Made by a program: the position numbers and the translations under genes. The notes beneath the pieces were generated by a model. That model was not told the origin of the DNA, ran no database searches, and worked only from the letters and a program-made list of their open reading frames with translations. From an uncultured delta proteobacterium (lineage in GTDB: Bacteria > Myxococcota_A > Polyangia > Polyangiales > Ga0077539), in contig CAIOSS010000927.1 of the NCBI GenBank assembly GCA_903860995.1, positions 1 to 5,993 of the forward strand: DNA of 5,993 nucleotides, given 5' to 3'. How positions within the stretch are numbered: the first letter of the stretch is position 1; each line of letters begins with the position of its first letter. Of the stretch, positions 1-5,935 are shown one piece after another.

Positions 1-1219
1 CCGCGGGCAGGTCGTCGAGGGGGTTGTCCTCGAGGCTGAGCCAGGTGAGGTGTTCGAGCGAAGCGAACGCGTCGGGCAGCCCCGTGAACTGGTTGTCCGA
101 GAGGTCCAGGTGCCCGAGGGCGGAGAGCGTTCCGATCCAGGGCGGCAACTCGCGGAGCACGTTGCCCGAGAGGTCGAGGCGCTTGAGCGACGGGAGGCTC
201 CACGGCGTCGTCGGCAGCGTGGTGAGGCCGCAGCGGGCGAGCGCGAGAATGGAGAGCGCGCGGCACTCGGCGAAGCCAGCGGGAGGGCACTCAAGGGGGT
301 TGCCGGAGAGGTCGAGATCCTGGAGCGCGCGGAGGGTGCCGAGCACCGACGGAACCTCCGTCAGACAGTTGTCGCCGAGGCCGAGCCGACGAAGCGCGGA
401 CAGGTCGCCGAGCTTCGCGTGGATGCTCGCGATGCGGTTGTCGGAGAGGTGCAGATCGGTCAGCTGCCAGCACTCACCGAGGGAAGCCGGCAGCTCGGTG
501 AGGGCGTTGCTGCTGATGTCCAGTTCGGTGAGCGACGGGAGTCGGTGCAGCCACGGGGGCAGCCCGGTGATCGCATTGCTGCTGACGCTCAGACAGCGGA
601 GTCCGTGGGCTGATGACAGGGCTTCGGGCACCTGCGTGAGCCGGTTGCTCGCGAGGTACACGTCGGAGAGCGGCGAGTCGAACCGCACGCGGGCGAAGTG
701 CGCGTCGGTCAATCCGGCGGCGCACAGATGCAGGTCGGTGAGCGTGGTGATGCGCCCGAGCGCCGCCGGCAGCGGGCGATCGCTCGCGTAGCGGCCGTTC
801 ACGTTCAGGGTGTCGATGCCGATCAGGGCGGTGAGGTCTTCGGGGAGAAACCACTCGTGGGCCAGGAAGTACCCGTCGAGCCCCCCGAGCACCTGGAGGC
901 GCGCCAGCGTGGTGGGCGAGGCGATCGCGAGGAGGCCGAGAATGGCGGAGAGGTGCGGACCCGCGAGCGGCAGGCTCCTCCCCAGCTGCGCGTCGGGATC
1001 GGCCGCGGGAATCTGCCAGGGGCAGTCGTGCCCGGCACGCTGAACGAAGCCGCCGCCGTCGGGGCGGACCGAGACGGACGCGAGGAGCGCATCGATCACA
1101 TCGACGCGACTGGCGAGGCAGGCCAGTTCGAGGGCCTGGAGGACGTGGTCGGTACTGGGGCCGAAGCGCGCGACCATCGCGCGCAAGGCGGCGGGAGAGA
1201 GCGGCCGGGGGGTCGTCAT
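1..1219 (-). CDS. Leucine-rich-repeat (LRR) protein, C-terminus cut off by window edge
   Basis: The reverse strand is open for 406 codons from ATG at 1219 to the left edge with no stop, so the 3' end is missing. Residues 159-182 form a degenerate first repeat. From residue 183 the protein is a run of exact 23-residue LRRs (183, 206, 229, 252, 275, 298, 321, 344, 367, 390 onwards, the last cut) of the form LxxLxLxxNxLxxLPxxLxxLx, for example SLTELDISSNALTELP. This is the typical 23-residue class shared with Shoc2-like and plant intracellular LRR proteins, a fold used for protein-protein binding. Repeat 321-343 has Cys in place of the ladder Asn. Residues 1-145 show no LRR pattern and I do not recognise them. 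There is no signal peptide or membrane segment, and cysteines are scattered through the protein, so a cytoplasmic location is likely (inference). The partner is unknown; a C-terminal enzymatic or GTPase domain may lie beyond the edge. The start is supported by AGGAG 8 nt upstream. Confidence 0.9.
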   Translation of the reverse strand, partial: MTTPRPLSPAALRAMVARFGPSTDHVLQALELACLASRVDVIDALLASVSVRPDGGGFVQRAGHDCPWQIPAADPDAQLGRSLPLAGPHLSAILGLLAIASPTTLARLQVLGGLDGYFLAHEWFLPEDLTALIGIDTLNVNGRYASDRPLPAALGRITTLTDLHLCAAGLTDAHFARVRFDSPLSDVYLASNRLTQVPEALSSAHGLRCLSVSSNAITGLPPWLHRLPSLTELDISSNALTELPASLGECWQLTDLHLSDNRIASIHAKLGDLSALRRLGLGDNCLTEVPSVLGTLRALQDLDLSGNPLECPPAGFAECRALSILALARCGLTTLPTTPWSLPSLKRLDLSGNVLRELPPWIGTLSALGHLDLSDNQFTGLPDAFASLEHLTWLSLEDNPLDDLPA

Positions 1220-1227
1220 CGAAGGGG

Positions 1228-1232
1228 CTCCT
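1228..1232 (-). promoter_or_regulatory. Ribosome binding site of the LRR gene
   Basis: The reverse strand reads AGGAG here, 8 nt before the ATG at 1219. The spacing is near ideal and fixes the start of the LRR gene. Confidence 0.75.
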
Positions 1233-1372
1233 GTGGGTGTGTGGTGGGGGAGACGCGCGGGGCGGCGGCGCAGGGACGGCGCGGCGGGGTTCGTCGGGGT
1301 GGGTTCGCCCGACGGCCGTTCCCCTTCGCCCCCCAAGCGCGCCGGGAAGGACCGCGCAATTGGCAATCGTCC

Positions 1373-1393
1373 GCGTGTGACATTTTCTGTCCA
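1373..1393 (+). repeat. 21-bp direct repeat, copy 1
   Basis: The sequence GCGTGTGAC-ATTT-TCTGTCCA matches copy 2 at 2885-2905 at 19 of 21 positions and in the same orientation. It contains the spaced inverted pair GAC-N7-GTC, which could be a binding site for a dimeric regulator (inference). It lies 154 bp upstream of the LRR start codon and about 290 bp beyond the stop of the phosphatase gene. On the plus strand TTGGCA (1360-1365) precedes TTTTCT (1383-1388) by 17 bp, which resembles a weak sigma70 promoter, but no plus-strand gene follows. Confidence 0.6.
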
Positions 1394-1685
1394 GCGGCCC
1401 GAAGGGGCGCAGACCCGCGGGCTTCACGCCGCAAGCAGCCACGCGTATCGGCGCGAGAGGGCGGTGTCAGTCCGGAGGTCCCTGCTGCCCCTAAACCCTT
1501 CTCGCGGGGCGCAATTGACCGAAAAGTGACGGCGGCTCGACGATTGTCCGGACGCTCAGCCCTTCACCCCCTAACCGGCCGGGGTGGGGGTCCATTAGTA
1601 GGAATCGTCCGCAGCCGCGGGCGACGCCGTCCCCACCGCGCCGGCCGAGAGCGACCTCGCGCCTCACGCCTTCATCGGGCGCCGC

Positions 1686-2705
1686 TCAGACATCCTCGAA
1701 CGGAGCCGTGGAGCCCTCCGTCCCCGGATGAGCGACGGGGTGGGCCACGTAGCGCGCGACGCTCAGTTCCGATTCGCCGCTCCAGCGGTACGCGACGAGC
1801 GGACCATTCTTGGCGACGCTGTAATCGACGCACGCGACGAGTGACGAGTAGAGCGCGAGCGGGGCCTGACACCAGTAGTGTCCAACGATCACCGGCACGT
1901 CGTCGTCGTAGCGCCCGAACGGGTCGACTTCGGTGTCGGGCAGCACCGGGAACGGCTTCCCGTCAGGTGTGCGGGAACCCCCGGGAATGATGGCCGAACC
2001 TCGCAAGGTCGTGGCGGTCGGATCCCACCAGCGCCGGCGGGCCTTTCGACGTTCGTGGCCGCCCTTGTCCAGGTACGTGAGGCCGTCGAGATCGACCTCC
2101 GGACCCTTCAGCACCACCTCGAGCGCGTCGTACATCGCCGAGCCCCGGACCGAGGTCGCGACGACGGCGTCGCGCGTGAGCGATCTGGTCGGCGAGAGCA
2201 TCGTGGCGAGCCGGTCGATCGCGGGCTGACTCCAGCATGCGTGGACGACGCGGAGTCGAGCGTCGCCGAGCGAGACTTCGAGCCAGAGGGGCAGTTCTCG
2301 AAACCAGTCGAGCAGCACGGCGTGCAGTGCCGAGCCCTCGCCTACCTGCTCAAGAAACTCCGCGTGCTGCGCTCGGTTCTTGGCATTATGGTCGCGGCAG
2401 AACCGGTCACCGTCGCCCGGCATCGGTGTCGCCCAGGCGATCGCGTTGTACTCGTGATTGCCGATGACGATCTGCGCCGCGCCCGCCGCCACCATCCTCT
2501 GGACCAGCCGCGCGACCTCGACCTGGTGGGAGCCTCGATCGATGAGGTCGCCAACGAAGATCGCCTGCCTCGACGGGTGCCGCCAGGTTCCGTCGACCCG
2601 CGCGTAGTCGAGGCGAGCAAGCAGCCCCTCGAGCGCATCCAGATGACCGTGGACGTCACCGATCACGTCGTAGCCCTGCAGCGTTTCGTCAGTAGTCCGG
2701 TCCAT
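1686..2705 (-). CDS. PPP-type metallophosphoesterase (calcineurin-like / ApaH-PrpE-like)
   Basis: A 339-residue predicted phosphoesterase with a two-metal active site. The motifs appear in the expected order: GDVHG (D17, H19), GDLIDRG (D53, D56, R57), GNHE (N83, H84, E85), a histidine in VVHACW (H155) and GHYW (H276). Together they match the PPP family, which includes Ser/Thr phosphatases, ApaH (diadenosine tetraphosphatase) and PrpE. The C-terminal CVDYSVA...LVAYRW segment is, from memory, typical of bacterial proteins annotated simply as metallophosphoesterase. The substrate (phosphoprotein or dinucleoside polyphosphate) cannot be read from sequence. No signal peptide is present, so it is probably cytoplasmic. 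I chose ATG 2705 because GGAG lies 4 nt upstream and the first motif then starts near residue 13. ATG 2720, preceded by GGGGTGAGA, and GTG 2741 are in-frame alternatives. It is divergent from the helicase gene and has no co-directional partner close by. Confidence 0.92.
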   Translation of the reverse strand: MDRTTDETLQGYDVIGDVHGHLDALEGLLARLDYARVDGTWRHPSRQAIFVGDLIDRGSHQVEVARLVQRMVAAGAAQIVIGNHEYNAIAWATPMPGDGDRFCRDHNAKNRAQHAEFLEQVGEGSALHAVLLDWFRELPLWLEVSLGDARLRVVHACWSQPAIDRLATMLSPTRSLTRDAVVATSVRGSAMYDALEVVLKGPEVDLDGLTYLDKGGHERRKARRRWWDPTATTLRGSAIIPGGSRTPDGKPFPVLPDTEVDPFGRYDDDVPVIVGHYWCQAPLALYSSLVACVDYSVAKNGPLVAYRWSGESELSVARYVAHPVAHPGTEGSTAPFEDV

Positions 2706-2709
2706 GTCG

Positions 2710-2713
2710 CTCC
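2710..2713 (-). promoter_or_regulatory. Probable ribosome binding site of the phosphoesterase gene
   Basis: The reverse strand reads GGAG 4 nt before ATG 2705. The spacing is slightly short. A competing G-rich stretch, GGGGTG, precedes ATG 2720, so the start is uncertain by five codons. Confidence 0.45.
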
Positions 2714-2828
2714 GTTCCATTCTCACCCCACAGTCGTACACGATCGGTACGATGCGTCTCGCAACCAGCGCACCGCTCAGTCATTTTGTGCTTCTGACGA
2801 CGGGGCCTCGAGCGAGCCGGACGCCTCT

Positions 2829-2851
2829 CGGCCGCAACGGCGCCGCGGCCG
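2829..2851. repeat. GC-only inverted repeat in the divergent intergenic region
   Basis: CGGCCGC (2829-2835) and GCGGCCG (2845-2851) are perfect 7-bp inverted arms around a 9-nt loop. The element lies about 125 bp upstream of the phosphoesterase start and 138 bp upstream of the helicase start. It has no T-run. It could be a cruciform, a protein site or a chance product of high GC. Confidence 0.35.
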
Positions 2852-2884
2852 CTTCGGTCCACCCGACAAGTTTCTCGCCTCTGT

Positions 2885-2905
2885 GCGTGTGACGTATTCT
2901 GTCCA
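2885..2905 (+). repeat. 21-bp direct repeat, copy 2
   Basis: The sequence GCGTGTGAC-GTAT-TCTGTCCA differs from copy 1 (1373-1393) only at two positions in the middle. It lies 83 bp upstream of the longer helicase start and 180 bp upstream of the phosphoesterase start. On the plus strand TATTCT at 2895-2900 could act as a -10 element, but the matching -35 (TTCTCG, 2872-2877) is poor. An operator or promoter role for the helicase gene is inference. Confidence 0.6.
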
Positions 2906-2980
2906 TCACCCCTTCAGGGACCGGAGCCGCGCGCACCGCGGGAAAGCTCGCCGCTCACACCTCGTAACCCGCTGGTATCC

Positions 2981-2985
2981 AGGAG
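2981..2985 (+). promoter_or_regulatory. Candidate ribosome binding site for the helicase start at 2989
   Basis: AGGAG ends only 3 nt before ATG 2989, which is closer than usual. It is the only purine-rich Shine-Dalgarno match near any in-frame start of the helicase. The 3' half of a small CTGG-TAT-CCAG inverted repeat (2972-2982) overlaps it. Confidence 0.45.
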
Positions 2986-2988
2986 AAT

Positions 2989-5190
2989 ATGGAACTCGTC
3001 CGTGGACTCTCCGAGGCTGAGCGCACCCCGGCGCTGTGCCTTCCTCCGGGGCGACGACCGTTGCTTGCCATCTGGTTCGCTCATGATCCACTCTCCCACC
3101 CCATGACGGACCTGATCGAGATGGCGGGGCAGCTTCAGGACGACTACGCACGGCATCGCGCCGACCTCCGGGTCGATGCGCCCTGGTTTGGTGTCTATGA
3201 CGCCGACCTGGAACACCGGACCGTACGCTATCGCATCGGCGAGTTTCGCCACGTCGACCATCGCATCATCGATTGGCGCGCGCCGATCGCGCAGCCCTAT
3301 TATCAAGTCTCCCCGGGCGACGTGTACGAGGTCTATCGCGGGCGCGATGGTGAACCCAACTGGGGAAGGGTCGTCGCGAAGGCCGCCGTGTTCGCCGATC
3401 GCGCACAGTTGACCCGGGTGCAGGTGCTCGATCGCGACGGGCGACACTCGCTCGTGTCGTCCGATGGGACCTTTGCCTACGAGACCGGGCCGAAGCCGCC
3501 CTCGAGCCTCTCGGGCCTGCCGAGCCTGGCGGCGATGCTCACCCCCGAGCAGTACGCGCTCATCACGCGCAGCCGTGATCGGCCGGTGATCATCCAGGGG
3601 CGCGCCGGTTCGGGGAAGACCTCCGTGGCGCTGCACCGCATCGCGTGGCTGACGTACGCGTCGGATGCCCCGGACGCGCCGCCGCCGATCGCCAGGGAGC
3701 GCATCCTGGTGGTGATGTTCAACAAGGCACTGAGCACCTTCGTGGGCTCTTCCTTGAAGGAACTCGGCATGGAGGGCGTCGAGATCGACACCTTTGCCGG
3801 ATGGGCGCTGCGGCACATTCGCGACGCCTATGTCAGCAAGATCGAACCCTCGGCGGGCGGTGGCTTCGCGGGCCACGAGGTCGCCGTGGCGATCAAGCGC
3901 CGACTGGGGACGCTGCGGGCGCTCGATGCCTTCGTGACGCAGCAGGAGAAGGCCTTCGTCGTCTGGTTGCGCGGACGGCTCGAGCCCTACCAGGCGCTCG
4001 ACCTCGTGGACCGCTGGAACGCCCTGACAGGGCCGGTCGTGCGTCGATTGCAGGTGTTGCGGCGGGAGGCGCGCGAGGCACAGATTGGCGCGCGCGGAGT
4101 GGAGTCCGAGCGGTGGTCGCAGGTGGAGTCCGTGCTGAAGCAGGCCTACGACCGGATGAGCAAGTACAAGGAAGACCTGTACAAGTTTCTTCGGAGTGAG
4201 GAGTTGCTGGCGCGGCATCTGCCGGACGTGCCCGCGGAGGACCTCGCCACGCTGGGTGAATACCAGCAGAAGGTTCAGGGACAGGGGGGCAGTGCGCGGC
4301 GGCCCGGTCCCTATGTGGCCTGGGAGGATCTCGGCCTGTTGCTGAAGCTGATTCAAGTGAAGACGGGCGGCTTTCCACACAAGGAAGACGCCGAGCGGGT
4401 GTCGCTCTACGAGCATCTCGTGGTGGACGAGGCGCAGGACTTCGGGGCGCTCGACCTGCAGGTGCTGTTCGGCGCAGTGCGCGATCGGCGGGCGATCACC
4501 ATCGTCGGCGACGTGAACCAGAAGATCATGCCGGCGGCGGACTTCATCGGCTGGTCGGCGCTGGCCGCGGAGCTTGGGGTCGACGGCGGCGAGGTCGCAC
4601 GGCTCGAGGTGGCGCACCGCGCAACGCAGCCGATCATGGACGTGGCGGACGCGGTGGTGGGCGGTGATCCGACCGTGGGCGCGCGGGCCGGGCGTCGGCC
4701 GCGGTACTTCCGGGAGGCCTCGTCGAGCGAGGTGTTCGACCGGGTGTTGAAGCTGATCGACGACCACGTGGCGCGCGATGAAGCGGCGCACCTCTGCGTG
4801 GTGTGCGCCCGGCGTCCCGACGCGGAGAGCCTCGCCCAGCGGCTGGCGACGGTGCTCGATGGCGTCACGGAGGTGCGCTTCGGGCACAACCAGAAGTTCG
4901 TGTTTGGCCGCGGCGTGACGGTCACCAACTACCATCAGGTGAAGGGCCTGGAGTTCGACGCCGTGATCGTGGTCGAGCCGAGCGCCGCGTTCTATCCCGC
5001 GACGGACAACGGGCGCGGCGCGCTCTACACCGTCTGCACGCGGGCGCGCGAGCGATTGGACATGGTCGGCAGCGCGCCGACGACGAGCCTGCTCGACGCC
5101 GCGATCGCCTCGGGTGCGCTGGAGGTCGTCGGCGCGGCGGAGATTCCGCCGGCGACGTTCACCGAGGCAGAACTGGAAGATCCGTTCTGA
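2989..5190 (+). CDS. HelD-like superfamily 1A (UvrD/Rep) DNA helicase
   Basis: A 733-residue ATP-dependent helicase or translocase. SF1A motifs run in order: Q motif LTPEQY (184-189), Walker A GRAGSGKT (204-211), motif Ia VVMFNKAL (241-248), Walker B VVDEAQD (478-484), motif III ITIVGDVNQK (503-512), motif IV LEVAHRAT (539-546), motif V VKGLEFDAVIVVE (651-663) and motif VI VCTRARERL (682-690). Before Walker A, IGEF...IIDWRAPIAQPYY (83-105) matches the conserved WRAP segment of HelD-type proteins, which in Firmicutes and actinobacteria strip and recycle RNA polymerase. The long N-terminal coiled-coil arm of Bacillus HelD is absent or very short here, so an RNA polymerase role is inference; DNA repair translocation is the alternative. 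Residues 270-470 form the helical 1B insertion. ATG 2989 has the only Shine-Dalgarno match; ATG 3103 (residue 39) is a serious alternative, because the first 38 codons use more A/T-ending codons. A frame stop at 2965 rules out starts further upstream. Confidence 0.93.
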   Translation: MELVRGLSEAERTPALCLPPGRRPLLAIWFAHDPLSHPMTDLIEMAGQLQDDYARHRADLRVDAPWFGVYDADLEHRTVRYRIGEFRHVDHRIIDWRAPIAQPYYQVSPGDVYEVYRGRDGEPNWGRVVAKAAVFADRAQLTRVQVLDRDGRHSLVSSDGTFAYETGPKPPSSLSGLPSLAAMLTPEQYALITRSRDRPVIIQGRAGSGKTSVALHRIAWLTYASDAPDAPPPIARERILVVMFNKALSTFVGSSLKELGMEGVEIDTFAGWALRHIRDAYVSKIEPSAGGGFAGHEVAVAIKRRLGTLRALDAFVTQQEKAFVVWLRGRLEPYQALDLVDRWNALTGPVVRRLQVLRREAREAQIGARGVESERWSQVESVLKQAYDRMSKYKEDLYKFLRSEELLARHLPDVPAEDLATLGEYQQKVQGQGGSARRPGPYVAWEDLGLLLKLIQVKTGGFPHKEDAERVSLYEHLVVDEAQDFGALDLQVLFGAVRDRRAITIVGDVNQKIMPAADFIGWSALAAELGVDGGEVARLEVAHRATQPIMDVADAVVGGDPTVGARAGRRPRYFREASSSEVFDRVLKLIDDHVARDEAAHLCVVCARRPDAESLAQRLATVLDGVTEVRFGHNQKFVFGRGVTVTNYHQVKGLEFDAVIVVEPSAAFYPATDNGRGALYTVCTRARERLDMVGSAPTTSLLDAAIASGALEVVGAAEIPPATFTEAELEDPF

Positions 5191-5208
5191 CACCTCCCCC
5201 GGACGGTC

Positions 5209-5227
5209 GGCGTGGCGGAGGCACGCC
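5209..5227 (+). terminator. Possible terminator hairpin after the helicase gene
   Basis: GGCGTG (5209-5214) pairs with CACGCC (5222-5227) around a 7-nt loop, 18 nt after the helicase stop. There is no following T-run, so it is at best a weak or factor-dependent terminator. Confidence 0.3.
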
Positions 5228-5248
5228 CGCGATCGGCGCTCGTAACGA

Positions 5249-5265
5249 CAGAAAATAGCTTTCTG
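5249..5265. repeat. Dyad CAGAAA-N5-TTTCTG
   Basis: A perfect 6-bp inverted repeat with a 5-nt spacer upstream of the MerR gene. Its left side overlaps GACAGAAAAT (5247-5256), which is the exact reverse complement of the ATTTTCTGTC core of direct-repeat copy 1. Its centre is 39 bp from the centre of the second dyad at 5289-5303. A role as an operator is inference. Confidence 0.45.
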
Positions 5266-5286
5266 CCACGATCTTCATCGCGACAG

Positions 5287-5314
5287 TTGACAGTGCAGCT
5301 GTCCGATTTATGAA
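5287..5314 (+). promoter_or_regulatory. Sigma70-like promoter of the MerR gene
   Basis: A perfect TTGACA -35 (5287-5292) is followed after 16 bp by TATGAA (5309-5314), a 4/6 match to the -10 consensus. Initiation near 5321 would give a leader of about 48 nt before ATG 5369. The local AT content is higher than in the surrounding genes. A 16-bp spacer is shorter than the 19-20 bp spacer at promoters activated by DNA twisting in classic MerR systems. Confidence 0.5.
5289..5303. promoter_or_regulatory. Dyad GACAG-N5-CTGTC overlapping the -35; candidate operator
   Basis: Perfect 5-bp inverted arms (5289-5293 and 5299-5303) sit across the -35 element and the first part of the spacer of the predicted MerR promoter. 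A dimer bound here would block RNA polymerase, so autorepression by MerR is the simplest reading (inference). A further GACAG lies at 5282-5286. Confidence 0.45.
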
Positions 5315-5353
5315 GGCTCCTGGGTGGGTGCGGTGCGTCGTTGCACCCCCACC

Positions 5354-5360
5354 GGAGGAG
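5354..5360 (+). promoter_or_regulatory. Ribosome binding site of the MerR gene
   Basis: GGAGGAG lies 8 nt before ATG 5369. This decides the start in favour of the ATG over the in-frame GTG at 5324, which has no such site and would add 15 unlike residues. Confidence 0.8.
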
Positions 5361-5368
5361 ACGCGGCG

Positions 5369-5893
5369 ATGGCGGACGAAGACGTAACCCTCACCGAACT
5401 CGCGGAGCAGACGGGCGAATCCCCGCGCACGCTGCGGTTCTATGTGATGCAGGGTCTGCTGAGCGGTCCGGATGCGTCGGGGCCGCGGGCGCGCTACCCG
5501 TTCGAGCACGTGGCCCGGGTGCGCTGGATTCGCGCGCGGCAGTCCGAGGGGCTGAGCCTCGGACGCATCGCGCGCGACCTCCAGGCGCTCGACACCGCCG
5601 GGCTCCCGCTGCCCAACGATCCTCCGACGCCCGCAAACGCGCCGTCGGCCGGTGCGCCTGCGAGTTCGTCGGCCATCGACTACCTGCAGCGCGCGGGGCT
5701 GCTCCCGGGCCACGTCGCGCCCGCCGAGGCCCCGTTGTCCGCGCCGCCCGCGGAGGTGTCTCGCAGCACGTGGGAGCACCTGCTGCTCGCCGATGGCGTC
5801 GAGCTTCACGTGCGGCGCCCGCTCGATCCCTTCACGCAACGGCGGGTGAAGCAGTCGCTGCAGTACGCTCGCGACACCTTTCGGAAGTCCTGA
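5369..5893 (+). CDS. MerR-family transcriptional regulator with a novel-looking C-terminal region
   Basis: A 174-residue DNA-binding regulator. Residues 7-31 (TLTELAEQTGESPRTLRFY and onwards) are the MerR helix-turn-helix, and residues 32-72 hold the wing and second helix pair (YPFEHVARVRWIRARQSEGL followed by SLGRIARDLQ). A Pro/Ala-rich linker spans roughly 78-130. The C-terminal 44 residues contain WEHLLLADGVELHVRRPLDP, then a basic helix (RRVKQSLQYARDTFRK). There is no cysteine at all, so metal or thiol sensing of the MerR/SoxR type is excluded. The length of about 174 residues exceeds the minimal 110-140-residue MerR proteins, and no known effector domain is recognised. I have an uncertain memory of similar ELHVRRPL tails in MerR-like proteins of myxobacteria-like genomes. 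A clear ribosome binding site and promoter lie upstream, with a dyad over the -35 suggesting autoregulation. The next gene starts 43 bp downstream on the same strand, and is its likely partner or target. Confidence 0.88.
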   Translation: MADEDVTLTELAEQTGESPRTLRFYVMQGLLSGPDASGPRARYPFEHVARVRWIRARQSEGLSLGRIARDLQALDTAGLPLPNDPPTPANAPSAGAPASSSAIDYLQRAGLLPGHVAPAEAPLSAPPAEVSRSTWEHLLLADGVELHVRRPLDPFTQRRVKQSLQYARDTFRKS

Positions 5894-5909
5894 TTTCCCG
5901 TTGTTCGAA

Positions 5910-5935
5910 GAGGCCTGTGGGCCTCGAGGAGGCTC
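5910..5935 (+). promoter_or_regulatory. Two mutually exclusive hairpins before the last gene; possible translational switch
   Basis: Hairpin A pairs GAGGCC (5910-5915) with GGCCTC (5920-5925) around a TGTG tetraloop and leaves the downstream ribosome binding site free. Hairpin B pairs 5919-5925 with 5929-5935 around a GAG loop (six Watson-Crick pairs plus one G-U) and buries that site. They share 5920-5925, so only one can form at a time. Function is inferred from base pairing alone. Confidence 0.35.
5926..5932 (+). promoter_or_regulatory. Ribosome binding site of the last gene
   Basis: GAGGAGG lies 4 nt before ATG 5937. It is a strong match to the Shine-Dalgarno consensus at slightly short spacing, and overlaps hairpin B. 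Confidence 0.65.

Larger units (their letters stand above)
1220..1685. other. 466-bp region without a convincing gene
   Basis: This region lies upstream of the LRR gene and downstream of the phosphatase gene, both on the minus strand. Short open frames exist on both strands, but they are Arg/Pro/Gly-rich, have no good ribosome binding site and match nothing I recognise. The stretch contains the first copy of the 21-bp direct repeat (1373-1393). It also has a small inverted repeat, CACCCC 1565-1570 with GGGGTG 1581-1586, which lacks a T-run on either side and is therefore not a convincing terminator. The LRR promoter should lie here, but no good -35/-10 pair on the minus strand was found. Confidence 0.6.

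Noticed and set aside
1..780. Regular repetition of the DNA over the LRR region, considered as a tandem repeat or CRISPR-like array
   Set aside because: The periodicity is 69 bp and arises from 23-residue protein repeats with diverged DNA sequence. There are no identical repeats with unique spacers.
1565..1586. Inverted repeat CACCCC/GGGGTG as a terminator for the phosphatase gene
   Set aside because: There is no T-run on the minus-strand side, the loop is 10 nt, and it lies 100 bp past the stop codon.
474..1990. Long frames on both strands over the LRR gene (minus 474-1442, plus 698-1990)
   Set aside because: They are Arg/Pro-rich, and the reverse-strand frame from 1219 gives a clear LRR protein. 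The plus frame also crosses the gene-free region and the end of the phosphatase gene.
1373..2905. The two 21-bp repeats read as ends of an insertion sequence
   Set aside because: They are direct rather than inverted, and the DNA between them codes for a phosphatase with no transposase or fragment of one.
1878..3020. A 380-codon plus-strand frame across the phosphatase gene
   Set aside because: It is antisense to a gene with intact metal-binding motifs, has no domain pattern, and runs on into the intergenic region without a ribosome binding site.
2914..5193. A 759-codon open frame on the minus strand, antisense to the whole helicase gene
   Set aside because: The translation is rich in Arg, His, Leu and Ala with no recognisable domain, and it mirrors a gene with complete helicase motifs. 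Long antisense frames are expected where third positions are nearly always G or C.
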